Positions 9,984 to 24,000 of a stretch of 64,000 nucleotides of DNA are shown here, piece by piece. The notes under the pieces are model-generated. The model did no database searches and was not told the origin of the DNA. It saw nothing but the letters and a program-made list of their open reading frames with translations. A program made the position numbers and the translations under genes. The stretch is from Colletes latitarsis. Lineage: Eukaryota > Arthropoda > Insecta > Hymenoptera > Colletidae. Position 1 is the stretch's first letter; each line of letters starts with the position of its first letter. Location: the NCBI RefSeq assembly GCF_051014445.1, contig NC_135137.1:25917501-25981500 (forward strand). Direction: 5' to 3'.

Positions 9984-12900
9984 TATATAACAATTACAAT
10001 TATAATAACAATTACGTATTTTACATTCACAAAAGTTTATCATCATTTATTGAAACATAATATTTTAATTTTTGAACCTACATGCTTATATAGATTTTTA
10101 CTTGATTTTACACACGCATTTCAGTAACAGAGCCAAATTTTATGCAAAACGATTCCAAAATTTAAGGTGATTTTTTAATCTCGATAAGAAACAATGTGAA
10201 AAATATAGTCATAGCAATGTGTGCTCCAGTTCATACCTTTGAAATATTTTTCTAGATAATAAACAGCTTTCAAACAATTTAAGTTGCAGATCTTACCAGA
10301 CCACCTTATACATCCTACATAAACGGTGACACATGCGACGCAAACCCTCGAGCGTCCCGTCGCGACACAATACATGATTTAAGGTTGGCCCATGTGTTCG
10401 GACCTAAGAGAAACCACTTGCGAGCCCCTTTATTAGCCATTTTGGTTGCCTAGACGAGTGGTATTCTTAAAGCCAGATGCCAGCCAAGTAGTTTGAGGCG
10501 CCGTTCGACCATTCATACTTATGTTTAATGTCTGAATCCACCCCGGTGTCCTCTTACTCGTCCTGTACCACCCCTTCCTAGGCCCCAGCCTATATTTTGG
10601 GTGTACTTCCGAAAACGACATACTTCCGATTTTTTTTATACTTTGGACTCTTACGTATTTTGACGTGCTGATTACGAGTATGATAGTGAAAATTGGCGCA
10701 AATTTTATTTTCATAGCGGAAACCATGAAAAAACCATCAAAATCATAGTTTTTTTATTTACTTCCGTAAATAACGGGAATTTTGAAAAATACTTCAGATA
10801 AAAGTTGTAGACTTCATTAAAATACACATTTTATGTAAAATTTTATTCAAATAGTAGATAACGATTTAAAAAAGTCATATAACGGTTAATTTGCAACGTT
10901 TATATAATCGAACATTGAAATAAATCTCTAATTTAGTTGAATGACGATCGTCGTCATGAACTTATGTAAAATGTAAACATTCAACGTAAATATTATGTCA
11001 AAATAATACGATGAATTGTGAAGTCAGTGAAATCAATTATTTCAACGTAGTGAATTAATGAGTGGCAACTCTACAGTAGCAAAATTGAGATGACTTCTGA
11101 CATCAGGAGCCATTTTCAAAGAATTGAAAACCCAGGTCCCATCCAAAACATAAAAAAGGTTAGATATGTCCCTGCTTTGCAAAACAACATGTTTTCAACG
11201 AAAAAACAGGCAATAATTATAGAAACAAAAGCAAAAATATTTTAAAAAACTATGTAAATATACCAAAAACAAATGATTGTAGTTATTAAATATTAAAGAA
11301 GTTCTACAAAATATTAAGCGTCGAATACAAGTTTTTACTTAAAATGTGTTATCATTTTATCCCTCTATATTTGATTAATAATTATATTTTTTTTAAATAA
11401 ACCTAGGTAAGTTAATGAAGTTTCATTTTATTTCATTCAAACATATCAACAAAAGCATTCAGAAAAGAATATATATAAATAAAATTGAACTTGTAATGTT
11501 TAATGAGCAAAAATGACATTAATTTCGAAGTGTGCTATCTGTTTGTTCCACAGTGTACGTTACTTCAATTGCTATTAAAGGTGATGTACGATACTTGTCC
11601 CTATTTCTGTGCTCGACTCTATTTCTGTGTTTTCGATTTAAAATTATTTATAAAAAAAGAACTTTTATACATAAATAGGGAGGTTATTTTTTAAAATAAA
11701 GTTTACTCATTAACATATACGATTAAAGTAAAAGTATTACACATTTTATAAGTTAAAGTGTAGTAAGTATTTTTTAAAATATATTTACTGCAATTTTAGA
11801 GAATTTGTTTCGATTTTTTGTCAAAAACCATAAGAAATATTCACTCAACAGTTTTGTGTAAATTAATTATTAATATAATCTGCACTATATAAAATGTATG
11901 CTATGTTACAAGAAGGCTTAATACAGGAAACAAACTATAGAAAAATCATCGATAAAGCATATTTCCTTATTTTTTAAATATATATTCAAAAATGTGTCTT
12001 CCTGTTTTTCCGTGTAGGTTATCACCTAATTTTCGTTGAAAAGGTGTAAGCGTGTGTACTGTTCAGAGCAGTTCAGTGCTGTTAATATATGCTAGTTAAC
12101 ATGATTTTTATAAACCTTTTTATGCAATAAACTATTATAATTAAAATTATATAAAATAATTTTTCAAAATAATGTAATTATTTTATCCATTCGTTTTACA
12201 AGACCTTTTGCAAATAACAAATGTCGAATTAATTTAAAAAGATCCAATGTTTTATTTTTTAAATCAGAATAATACTTAAAATTCACTAAAAATGGCGATA
12301 TTATTAAAGAAGGAAGACATGTCAGTGACGTTAGTTACAGAAATAAGTGTCTACTGCACACAATCAATATTACAGATCGTGTACGATTCATATTAAGGAA
12401 AAGATTCATATAATTCTTACTGTATTAAAAGGGATTAACAGTATTACTGTTAATAATGGTATTGATAATATTATTGGCCGTGTGTTGTACTCTACATAGT
12501 AATAGGGACACAGAAATAGTCACAAAAACAGCTTTTCTTATTTTATTAAAAATACTATTAAATAATTAATATTTTTCAAATAAAAAAATACTTTATTAAC
12601 AGCACCGAAATCGAGACAAGTGCCCTAGTAAGATAGTAAAAGTATACATATTTACCAAAAAAGAGGAAGGTTATTCACAATGAACAACTTCTAAAATCTT
12701 AAAAAAATAACGCCTCATGACTTTTACAGGACGGTTTTTCGAGAAAGTTTTAGCCAACACATCGTGCATAAATATCATGCACAACATCCGAAAGATGAAA
12801 TTCAATCACAGAAAATTAACGTATACAGTTTTGGATACAAAATATAACAAGTAAATATTGAGAAACACAACACTTATGGAAGTTTATAATTCATTTCATG

Positions 12901-14820
12901 TCATGTAGACTCAAGGAGAACAGCAGGATAAAACATGCTTCAGAAGATCCAGAAAAGCAAACGAAACGTGACGCGTAAGTTGGTCTCCGGTCGACAAAAT
13001 TTTTCGTTTCGTACGTCGTACTTTGAAATTCGTCGGCCGGATCGATGTCCCGAGTTTGATCGCATTCAGCCTTGCTTAGCTTCAATTTAACAGTGACGGA
13101 AATGTTTAAAAGTGTGTTCGAACTTGCTGGTGAAGCGTGACGACCACGGCGCCCTGTTAAAAGTTTTTGTAGTTTCGAAGTTTTTCGAAATACAAACTGA
13201 ATAGGTAGGCGAGGTGTACCATTGAGTAGTTCCAACATGTTATATACTGGTCACGTTTGAAATCGAAAAGTTGTACGCTGTGAAAACTCACCTCGCGGAA
13301 AGTTTTTCTGAAGTTTTACCGTACGTACTTGCTGCGTAGGAATGCGGAAATTATAAGGGTATGAAAAAAATTCATTAAAGTTGAACGAGTAGAAAACAAT
13401 CGATCGATTCGCAAATTGCTTCGAGGAGCGTGAAATTACTAATTAAACTTCACGTTTACCCAGAAAAACTTTAAGTTTGGGTGGAAAGTTTGAAACCATA
13501 ATAGATTCGATGAGTTACTTGATATCAGATTAATTTTCACGGACTGGTCGACGAAACAAAATATTATTATTGGATGTAATATTTAATTACCCGTGCTAAA
13601 CATCAATCACTTGTAAACTTTTGCAGAATGTTAATTAACGATTCTGATGGACTTAAAATGAATGTTATTTGCCGATGTAACGTTATTAATTGTTGATTTT
13701 TAATTATTTAATCCATCCTACCTGAATTACTGTTATCAATTATTTTCTACAGTACGCGGTTGTTTACGTTGGTATAACGTAAATTCATTAGCTCTAATGA
13801 AAATTAATTCCATTGAAATTCGAAGCAAAATTGTTGGTCATCAGAATGAAAAGTTTATTTTCACATGTTTCTGTTACCATTATGTATATCAAAAATTTAT
13901 AATTGCATTAATTTCCATGCGCGTTTTGAATTCTATACAGGGGATTATCTTGTTTGAAGATTGAACAGTTTGGAAGTTTTGTTATGATTTGGATAATTAT
14001 AAATCAATAGTAATTTTGCTTGTTGTTATAAAGACATTCTGTTACAGAGAATGATATGCTCAATTTGTGAAAAAAGTCTTCTTATCGATAGATTTTTTCT
14101 CCCGGAAAAAGAACATGGTTGACTTGTCAACTAATCCATCATAATCATGTAATTATTCGAAATATAGAAATAAGACGTAAATATTGATGGCTACGTAGTA
14201 TTACTCTATCATCTAATATGTTCCTTGTTTGAAATATCTTTTGAACAACTAAATAGCTGGAACTGAAATAGAATATAATAATTAAATGTATTTAATACTG
14301 ATTTTTTCAAAAAATCTATCAAAATATTTGATTTTGGTAAAAATTCGCAAGTGTTGCTAAACTTTTGGCTGATAGTGTATGTACACAAATAAACAATATT
14401 TCATTAAAATAACAATGAAAGTTATAGCTCGCTTGTTATTATAACGGCTAATTTTAGTACACATACTGTCGAAGCAAGTATGTACATACTGTTGGATTAT
14501 TTAGTGCACAGGGATTTATGCCACAAATAATTATCTATATTTCGAGTACAATATCGACACATTTGGCTAATAACACTCGACTAATGGTGGTCTTTACACA
14601 CGTGTAGTTAGGGACAGAGTGAGCGCCCGCCCAAGTATGGCTCATCGCAATACAAAAGAAAAAAACATATATACATACATTCCGATGTGAGATGTCGCGA
14701 TTTAGGTATGAAGTACATATTACTAAAAACAATTCAGGTAATGTTAAAATTGTTAAAACAGTTAAAAATATTGACACATGTGCTTCCAATAATTTCAGCA
14801 CGTTGTCACTGCACGTTATG
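9984..14820. other. Unassigned AT-rich sequence
   Basis: About 4.8 kb with no recognisable gene. Two spots are less AT-rich: about 10300-10720 and about 12900-13330. The minus strand of the first is open for 97 codons, starting with a hydrophobic stretch (IKFAPIFTIILVIST) that could be a signal peptide, but I see no family match. The second is open for 115 codons on the minus strand, also without a match. Either could be unique host DNA, and neither is claimed as a gene. Confidence 0.4.
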
Positions 14821-14831
14821 ATAGATATTGG

Positions 14832-15351
14832 TGTTGTTGTAGCGTAACAGTTGTGACGTCACCTCCCGTACTCACCACCAGAGGGGTTGCGCTCTCACAA
14901 GCGTTCGACTGACCCTTCTGAATTCTGTTAGAGGCAAGATGGGGGTAGGAGGTTGGAATAATAGGTCTTCTTGTCATTAGACAAGTCGAAAACCTCGATT
15001 TTGTTGATGTTCTCCAACAGTCGAACGACTACTTCGTAGGCTCATTCTAGATAAAGACCATTCACCTTATCTCCACCCTGGGTCTCTCTGGGGTTGGTTC
15101 AGTGTTGCAAATCAAACCCAACTTAACAAACTAGATCCCAGAGTAGAATATCCTTACGTGCAAGTACGACTGGGAGTCAAGAAGGATAGTCGAGTACCCT
15201 ACCCCGATGATATGGCAACGTTGAAATAACTGTCTATTCCATAGCCATGGGCCCTGATGATTGTGTCGAGCCAGGGAGTGGATATTTGCTCGTTTGAAGT
15301 ATGGATCTTCTGATCTATGGTGCTCTACTGTACTGCTATACGAAACTAACA
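14832..15351 (+). repeat. LTR-like segment, TGTTG to TAACA (weak)
   Basis: The segment starts TGTTGTAGCGTAACAG and ends CGAAACTAACA, so it has TG and CA ends, and it is richer in GC than its surroundings. Part of it (CAGAGGGGTTGCGCTCTCAC, near 14879) resembles a hairpin-like sequence at about 748-800. No target duplication is evident at the ends chosen, so the limits and the LTR call are tentative. Confidence 0.25.
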
Positions 15352-18300
15352 CTAGATGTTACAGAGTCAAGATGCTCATCGTGTATCTCTTGTAGATAAT
15401 GACGGCTTCACGCACATTGTCATACAAAATCAACAAACAAAGTACGGAAACTTTATTGACACTCAGCAGACGAATTTATATATTGTACATAAATACTTAA
15501 CTAAAAATAACGAAAAGTGTAAAAATGACAACAGTTTAAAGAAAAGAAACATTATTTTAAATAAAAACAGATTGTTTCAGTTATATTTTCAAGAGAATGA
15601 TATTCTCTATTTAATAAGCGAGTAAAATTGCGTATCGAAAACTAAGCTAAAACTTGTTAAGTTTTCATCTAAAATAATTCGTTTTACTTTGACAATACGA
15701 TACTTATTTCTTAATAAAGATCCGTTCCCCTGTAAAGAAGTCATTCAATTGTCCAAGCCATTTATATTTTATTCAATACGCAATTTCCTCTCAATTTCCA
15801 ATTTTAGAAATATTTATAAATAATATTCAGTTGTTTAATTTCCATTCTACGTTTAACGTAAATTGCGGAAGCTTGAAATATTTTCGAATAATTGTTTTTA
15901 ACTTTCAGTTCCTCTGTCCGTTCTGCCTGTGTATTCTCAAGCAATTATAGATCGTTAGGCTGCACAAAATCACTTTTTCCGCGGGCGGTTCCGAAGTAGA
16001 AAAAGAGAAATACGTTGAACAATTTGCAGACCTGTCCGCCACTGTGATCGATTGTTCCCACGCTACCTGTTACTACTACAATTAGACAGGTCGTTCTCTA
16101 TATTTATCCTCTGACCAACCTACTTCACGAGTTTATTTTCAATAGTTTCAATCCCTTTAATTCGCGCTACGTTACCATTAATGTTTTTACACGTTTAAAT
16201 ATTAAATTTACTTTACGGTTTTATTGCACATTATATAGAGAAAATAAAGCATGAAAGGAAAATCAAATTGAATACACAATTTAAAGGAAAAAGAAAATAA
16301 AACCAAAAGAATGTAAAGAGGTCAAGTGTAGCTAAAATTGTATTATAAACATATTAATATGTATTTATATGTATTATTTATATAAAACTTAACCTCAGAA
16401 TAGTATTTAAAACAAAAATCAAGAATTGAATAACACGTACGATAGAATAGAAATAGAATAATATATAACAACTAATAAGTTGTATAGTATATGTATATAA
16501 TAATTAGTACGCTTCAGGAAATATCTAAAGAGGATGTTGTCCAAATTAAAGCATGATTCTTGTATTTATGCTCTGTTACACCAGAGCATGGAGTTAATTA
16601 CATGACATTTAATTTAAACTATTATTAGCAATAACATTTTATTTAGACTACTATTAGCAATACAATTTTATTCGTTATTTGTGTCATTCGTTGCACGTAT
16701 ACAGTTTGTAGTATTCAATACCCGTGTCATGGCATGAATAATTTATTTGTTATTTGCGTAAACATAGTTATGCCTCGATCACTGTGAAACGAGATACGAG
16801 GAAAATCTTATTAGAAGGAAAGCGATAAATAATAATTTATTAAAAATTAAATAGGGTGCTCATTTTTGGCAACAAATATTGTTATATGAAAAGTAATACA
16901 ACGAATTTTTAGATTAATAATATCTTATTGACTGATAAATATATTTTTCATCTTATACCAATTTACACAATAAACAAACTATTAAATTTTCTCATGCGTA
17001 TTTGGTATTTTTGGTTTCTACGTATCAAAGTTCTCAGTATACAGGGAAGTATATTAGGGAAGAAATAATTTAAAAAAAAGATAGTGAAATGAAAATAATA
17101 TTCAATACAGAACAAGGTTGCCCGGTTTAATTTTTCTGATCAATAAATTATACCAATTTATTTGGAATATTGAACTGTCAAACCATATTAAACCGACGCT
17201 ATCGATCCTTATTTACGCAAAACTGAATTCATTCGTATTCAGACCCAGTATTTGTATAAATTGTACATCGAAGAGGTTTTACAGAGATATGAAATCCGAA
17301 TGTGAGTTTCATCTCACAATCAGTTGTGCATTTTGTTCTAAAACCGGTATTCTTAGCGTACATGTATCGAAATTTAATGAATTAGGTTATTTAGGTTTTT
17401 CTGTAATTTTTTGTGATAGCTTTATTTAGCGTTAAATAATTTTTTATTTAATGACATATATTATTTCCTTTATTGATCGAACATGAATATCAAGAAATTC
17501 ATGAAATAAAGAAGTTTTTCTTATTACTTAAGGAATTTCTGATAAATTTATATTTATTTTAAACACAATTCATGTTAAAAACTTCCATAATTCATAAAAA
17601 TGTTAATCCTATTGTCAGAAATGTTATTTATTTATTGAACACTTCCTATAACTTTTCGTTTAGCAAAGAACTTGCTAGTCATGAAATTGTCATGCTGTAC
17701 ACGTTCTAGCTGACTCTTTAGAACCATGACATTAGACGGAGAGTGTCATAAAAGAGGAATACGAGGGTACGTGTGAAGTGTTTTCTTCGTTAACTTTTCG
17801 CTTTGAACGAAGTTGCAATGAAATAAATTACAATTTTCAACTACATGAATTTATATTTAAACGCAAATTTTATTATTGTGAAAAATAATAATGTAATTAT
17901 TTAAATAAACTGAAAAACATATATGCACGAATTTAATTTTTGAATAAGTGGATAAATATAAATAACATTATTTTTAATTTACTTTGTTATTAATTTACAC
18001 GTCCTGATTTAGATTCTTCATCTTAGGTCAGATTTTTTTGCACACAAACCGAAAACTAATTAGTCTCTTATATATCGATCAAACAGTGTTTCACTATAAA
18101 CACAAATGAGATACACATACGAATCGAGACATTGCATACAATGTATTTTTTGGACCCATTGCTCTGGGGCTCTAGAACTCCATTACCATATTCGTGTCAC
18201 TCGCAACGTTACAAACAGGCTTTAGAAATGGATACAAGAGGAAAGGAGACAGGAGACGATTATATACAGAAGTATATAAGTCGCGATTAATAACTAAAAA

Positions 18301-20790
18301 CGCAACTAATTCAGATGTTTCGTGATTTCTGGATATTACTCTGAAAAGCAAACACGAAATAATTGCAGCATTAAAATTAATTGCGATCAAATTGTGGGAC
18401 GTTCTGGGATCATCCTTTGCTGATCAGTGAGCATCAATGAAGACTACTACTGACCAGTTGACCAATAGTGAACATATGATGACCAATGGTGATTAAACTC
18501 TTCTCTCTCATTTTACTGGTTCAAGATTTACTCGTTTATTTCTGAGTATCGTTTGACGAAAAATTAATTTTGTTCAATTTATATATGTCTGTTTCATTAC
18601 TATGGATGATTCTTCCCTTCTTACGTAGATAATGAATCGATTGTAAAGGATTCACACATATGTAATACGTTATAATACGTTATTCTCTTGATTAGTTGGC
18701 TACTTTTGTTATTTTATTATTTTTACTATCTTTGTGCTAGCTTAAGTATATGTGACTGAACGAAAATGGTTCTAAATGAAATATTTTCTTCGAACTTTTG
18801 CTTCTTACTATTTTATACAATCTTTTAATTCTTTAGTTTGGTACATAAACATCGTCTAGTAATTAATTAGAATTTTTATTTTGTCGTTATTTGTGAGATT
18901 GTTTTAATGTTTTCACTGGATGCCAAATTAATATAATTTGATTTGATGAGAACTTTCTCATTATATAGAATTTTTTAACTTTAGCTAGATACATATCGTC
19001 CGTCAATTAATTGGAATTTTTTTTAATAGAATTTGATTTGATGAGAATTTGGATTCCGTCTATCTTCCTTCGGATCTTTGGTCACAGCAACCTCCACGTG
19101 ATGAGATCTGGCTGCGAATTTAGAATTGCTTCTCGAGATATAAGACAAAATTATACTGCTTAAAAGTTTGTAAGATCTAAGAGTGTACAGGTTTTGAATG
19201 ATTTAACAAAATTAGCAAATTACTCTTACAAGGAAACATACCGAAATGTCCAGCATCTATTTAATGAAACTTGACAATTAATTGTACGGTATGTTCTCTT
19301 GTCAGTAACATGAACTCGTTCCTTGCCTTAGTGGCTATTGTCAGATTGAATCATTTGGAAGTTATATATGCAGAATCTCGTGTATCAAACGATATGCATT
19401 CACTAATTATAAACTCACAATTTGCAAAAGGTTCGCTCGAACTACTAGGCATTTCTGTATCTTTGTTACTTGAATTAGTTTCTTCAGAATTTTTTTTTTC
19501 TTTTATTCTAAAAAACAACGTATTCGTTCGAATGAAATAATTGACTACTTGATTATCAAAAAACTTATACAAACATTTACACAATTATTTGACAGAGTAA
19601 CCATATACATATGTATACGGTGAGAATACAGATAGTAAAAGCGATTATTTATCTTTTTTATGAACCGTTTTAGTTGATATTATTTTTCGCCAAAAACCGT
19701 AAAGTAAATAATTTTAAGGAGCAAAACTTTGGAGTGTAGTTTCACCCTTTAAACTTACGTCGCAGCACGTTAAAAAAACTACGTATTTATTATTTTTTGG
19801 TGCTTTGCGAGCCTGCAAAGTTTTATTAAAGTGGAGAAGCTGAACTGACTGCCATCCACGAGAAGAAGACACTAAAATCACCATTCAATTTTTAGGTCGG
19901 TTTGACAGTCAGTTTGGGCCACGAAAGTTCATAAGGTGCAAGGCTTACTCGTATACCTCGTCTGTCCATTATTATTGAATTACATAAGCGACTGTTTAAA
20001 TAACATTAAATAGTAGTATTCATAATTTACTGTCTTCATTACATGCAGTGCCGTACATGTTTCACGTAAATTTTTATTTATAACAAATAACATTTTTGAG
20101 GGATCTATTCTTATCCATTTTAATGCTAAAATTTCTTGTTTACTGAATTGATCCATTTATAAACAACTTGTTAAAATGTTCTTAAAAAATGACGATGTTT
20201 CAATATTCTACATTGTAAATCTGGTTACCAAATCCTAATATATGTACATTGCCGTTCATAAGTCACCGGATATTTTGCTTGTTTGACTTGGAAAATGCAA
20301 ATTAAGGTACAAATACAATTTTCCAAGGCGACTTTATTATTTCGTTTTCCTACATTTAGTTATTTTAAGTTACTACTTTACTATACATTTTATAATACTC
20401 GTACGAAATTGAAATAAATGTTTAATAAGTAAAATTGTTTGAGGAAGTAAATTTTGAAGATAAATGTATTTAAATTCGAAGAAGAATTCGTGCCCAATAT
20501 TACAGAAAAGTTGGAATGGTATTAATGAAAAAACTACTAAAAAATAATTGTTGATAGAATTCTATTATTAATTTGAAGGGTCGCTTTCAAACGAGTCTGG
20601 TACACTCATAAAATGAAAACAAATCCATGGCATAGAATATGAGTCCTTTATAATGAAACAAATAAATAAGTGCTAGTTTCATTTTATAATTTAAACCGCT
20701 TCGCAATGTTAATTTGTTTTTATTCTATCGTCATGTGTCCAGAAACTTATGGATAAGAGTGTATATCCAGACAAATAGTAAAAGTTAAAT
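15352..20790. other. Unassigned AT-rich sequence
   Basis: About 5.4 kb with scattered short open frames in all frames and no recognisable protein, RNA gene or repeat boundary. A CT-rich, less AT-biased patch lies at about 15905-16100. Confidence 0.4.
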
Positions 20791-20794
20791 AGTA

Positions 20795-20860
20795 GGTCAT
20801 CCCATAAGTTCATGCCAAGTTTTGTATTACTACTTAAAGCAATATTTTAAATATGTAATG
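20795..20860 (+). repeat. Mariner-like terminal repeat remnant
   Basis: The sequence GGTCATCCCATAAGTTCATG follows a TA dinucleotide. It resembles the terminal repeats of insect mariner elements, many of which contain a 'tccCATAAGT' core. I found no matching inverted end and no convincing transposase next to it, so only the terminus is called. Confidence 0.35.
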
Positions 20861-21339
20861 GAATCTTATAAAAAATAGTAAATCTCTTCTCGTTCGACAA
20901 CTCCCTCCCTTTTCTTTGGCAAAGCCATTGTATCGGCGCCATAAAACTTCTTTAATTTTTTATTAAATGTAGTTCAATGCTTTTCATTAAAACGTTGATA
21001 TTTTCATTTATCAATTGTTTACTCACTAATATATTCGCGAATTTGTAGCGGATTCTTACCGAAGACTCCACATGCAAACTCAGCTCAGGTAAAATAAACT
21101 TAGGTTTGCGAGGTTGAAGGAGTTCTTCTCGACTGTCAAGCTTTCTGGTGTGTCAAGGGAAATCTCACCTTAGTGGTGGGGACAAACATTGGGTATTTAT
21201 GCTGTAGATCAGTTCGGGCAAATATCCAACTTTTACTGTATAGAATAATCCATTTAATTACATTATAATTGACATCGATGCCGGAGCTGGATTCGATTTT
21301 GTTTCGACAACACTCGTCTCTGATTAGACAAGTATTTTA

Positions 21340-21410
21340 TATAGGGTATTTGGTGATAGGTATCTGAAATACCATGAAGAAATTTCACATGCTAAAATAA
21401 AACCAAGTTA
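21340..21410 (+). repeat. Possible degraded CAGGGTG-type MITE terminus
   Basis: TATAGGGTATTTGGTGATAG followed by CTAAAATAAAACC has the layout of the family 1 end (GGGTGTTTGG, then a CCAAAATAAGAC-type block) but is clearly a different or very diverged family. No partner end was found. Confidence 0.25.
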
Positions 21411-21954
21411 TTGTATAATAAATATTGTATAATAAGTCCACATTATTATGTGCTGAATGATTCACGAAAAAATTAAGAATTAATTTCATTTTCTCTTTAT
21501 TAGAGAAGATAAAAAAAGATGTATTAAAAAAGTATATCGAAACGTTTTATGACAAATGTAATTTTTATAACTTTGTCTGTAATTGGAAAATATTTTAACA
21601 ATTTTGACTTACACATATGGATTATAGATATAGTGTATGTATATCGAATTACACATTTATAGAATATTTGGCTGTGTATTTGTTTGTTTGTTCGTTTTAG
21701 ATTGACTGAAAATCTACTGATTCGATTTTAATTAAACTTTTACCATTCCGTTTTGTATTTATTAAGGAAGATGAAGTTATTTATCGTCGCAACTCTACTT
21801 AACGGGGATAAATAATAAATAATTATAAATAAAACATAGTAGCATCTGTCACAGGAAAACTGTGTCATCGGGAAGAAATTTAGAACATGCCCGTAAAGTA
21901 TAATTTAAATTAATAATCTCTTGAGAAAGATGAGCTATTTAAAGAGTTGCTTCC

Positions 21955-22095
21955 AATTCAAACACAGAACAACAAATTGCTAGAGAAACTGGAGTTAACG
22001 CGCATTTAAGAAGTATTCAACGGATCATAAAAGAAGCAGTTAATTTAAAAGAACTTTTAAAGGAATCACCGCTAGCAAACAGACTTAAGAAAGCT
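21955..22095 (+). pseudogene. IS630/Tc1-mariner-type transposase HTH fragment
   Basis: Translation gives EQQIARETGVNAHLRSIQRI followed by IKEAVNLKELLKESPLANRL. This resembles the second helix-turn-helix of mariner/IS630-type transposases, where 'ARExgvs..Svqriikedl.lK' is typical, followed by the segment linking to the catalytic domain. A stop follows at about 22120 and no DDE block is recognised nearby. Confidence 0.45.
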
Positions 22096-22470
22096 CTTTG
22101 CAGAACTTGTTGTCCACTTTAGGTACCAGATCTACAATGAAAAACTTTCGTTCGCCTTCCACGCACTTCACGAAGTGAGAAGAAAAAGACTAATTTAAAT
22201 GGTTTTAATAGATTTGAGTACTATTTTCATGACCTGAAAAAAGCAAAACTTTGTACATCAGAAAAGATACAGAGATAAAGTAAACAGACAGTGGTGGTCT
22301 TGTGGTTGATATGTATAGCAATAAGCTACCGTAATAAAAGTAATACAGTGGTCCATGAAAGTATTCAAACACTTGCTATTAAAATTTTAAATAATTAAAA
22401 TACGCATGTTTGTTTTACGTTCTGCAAAATTGAAACTACTATAAGATACAAGTATGTAATTATATTTTAA

Positions 22471-22695
22471 GGATGTCAGGGATGGTTACAGGCGTGTGGC
22501 CAGATTCAATTATTCGAACACTTTAAACTTAACGATATAAACTACATTATTTAATATTACGATATACTATTGGACACAAAATACGTAAAAGACATAAGCG
22601 TAAAAATCATAAGCAACTTCCCTCGACCAAAGTTCGATGCAGAGTGTCTTTTTGCTGTCGAAGTCGAACTCTTTGGACTCCTACGTATCATAACA
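22471..22695 (+). repeat. Interspersed repeat R, copy 1
   Basis: About 225 bp that recur at 48248-48470, sharing GGTTACAGGCGTGTG-like, CACTTTAAACTTAACGAT and CGTAAAAATCATAAGC blocks. Here it lies inside the Tc1 relic and continues beyond 22695 (possibly to about 22850), where the other copy is cut by a family 2 insertion. It may be part of an LTR, but no coding sequence or paired copy confirms that. Confidence 0.6.
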
Positions 22696-23019
22696 AAAGA
22701 GTCACCGACACGCAGGACCCCCGAACGCCTTTCGGTCTAAACCTAAATATTCGCTCATCGATACGCATTTGATCTTAGCCTAAACACTTTCATTATCGAC
22801 GCCAACGACAACGTTTCCTTCTCGTGTCAACGTTCCTCGATTAAGACATATACATTAATATGCATTTCTTACGGTATCAAGGTTATACATATATACGATA
22901 TTTGGAATGAGTTTGATAATATTTGTAAAAGTTACGATACATTTATTGCAAAGATTTACTAAAACGGGGTCACAAATATATTTGAACAGCATTGATTATA
23001 CGCACTTTATTTCATATTA

Positions 23020-24000
23020 ATACGTAATTGGGCCTCCTTCGGCTACAATTATGGCCTTCAGATACTGTTCTATGTTGTGCACTAGCTTTCCAGTCATTTT
23101 TTTAATAGAATTCTATATTTTTGAAACATTTTATTCTAGTACACGTTTTAAATTTATACCGAATGTATAAATGTTCAATGAAGTTAATATCTGAACTTTA
23201 TAGTAGTGTATATAATATATGCACTATATTATGTACAAAATAACTTTGCTTTTACAATTTCGGTCGTATCCTTACGATTATTGTCTCATTGAACACAAAC
23301 ATTTTCCCCTAATCCTAATTTTGTAGCACTTTCTTCTAAATTATTTTTTGAAATATTGAAATATTTATATTTTTCTACAATACCATCTCTAAAAATGTGA
23401 TTTTCAATGCTGTCTATAATTATACACCTCTATAACATCAAGGAACCACCGTTATGTTTTATAGGAAGATGTAAAGGACATAGTCGGGTATTAGAAAAAA
23501 TACAGAAATAAAGACAATGCTTTCTGAAACAAAGATATCTTTTCACATAATAACAAATTTAATATATTTGGATGTATTATGGATATATTTAGAAATTTGT
23601 AGTATTTGAATTTGTAATATTCATTACTCAGTTAGGCTTCTACAGACATAACGACATCCATCCGATCCAAATATATTAAATTTGTTATTATGTGAAAAGA
23701 TATCTTTGTTCCAGAAAGCATTATCTTTATTTTTGTATTTTTTTTTAATTTTAAACGCTAAGATTGATTTGTCGTGTTCACGAATGATTTCATCCCTGAA
23801 ATTCTACCATTGATATCATTATTTGGTAAAATCCTGTGATATGCATAGTTTAAGATGAGCATCCTTTTTCATGTTGTCGGCTATTATTTGAACAAGTTTT
23901 TTAGCCGAAGTAATTGGATGTCTTTTTATTTCGCGTATAATAATTTTCCTTTCTCTATTAGTTTGTTCTTTTGGTCGGCCTGTACGATATTACTTCGGTT
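23020..24000 (-). pseudogene. Tc1-like DD34E transposase relic
   Basis: Minus-strand frames give, N to C: TGRPKEQTNRERKIIIREIK and RHPITSAKKLVQII (the Tc1 DNA-binding half, about 23990-23890); YFNISKNNLEESATKLGLGE and then DNNRKDTTEIVK (the block around the second catalytic aspartate, normally QDNDPKHT, about 23350-23255); and LKAIIVAEGGPITY, the C-terminal 'aKGGhTkY' motif (about 23070-23030). Frameshifts and stops are frequent. The first aspartate block is lost, and the hairpin element at 23495-23745 lies in that gap. Confidence 0.72.
23495..23745. repeat. Inverted repeat, about 79-bp arms, inside Tc1 relic
   Basis: Left arm 23495-23573 and right arm 23665-23745 are near-perfect reverse complements; both include GATATCTTTTCACATAATAA or its complement. 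The loop is about 91 bp. It lies within the Tc1 transposase relic, so it is either a small fold-back insertion or a local inverted duplication. Confidence 0.8.

Noticed and set aside
10433..10726. 97-codon minus-strand frame with a signal-peptide-like start
   Set aside because: Only the hydrophobic start is suggestive. No cysteines, domain or neighbouring exon support a secreted protein.
11560..12640. CCCTATTTCTGTG-type strings in both orientations (about 11600, 12500)
   Set aside because: The matches are short, the flanking sequence does not pair, and no TA or TTAA boundary fits.
12891..13238. 115-codon minus-strand frame in a less AT-rich patch
   Set aside because: No recognisable domain, and composition alone does not make it a gene.
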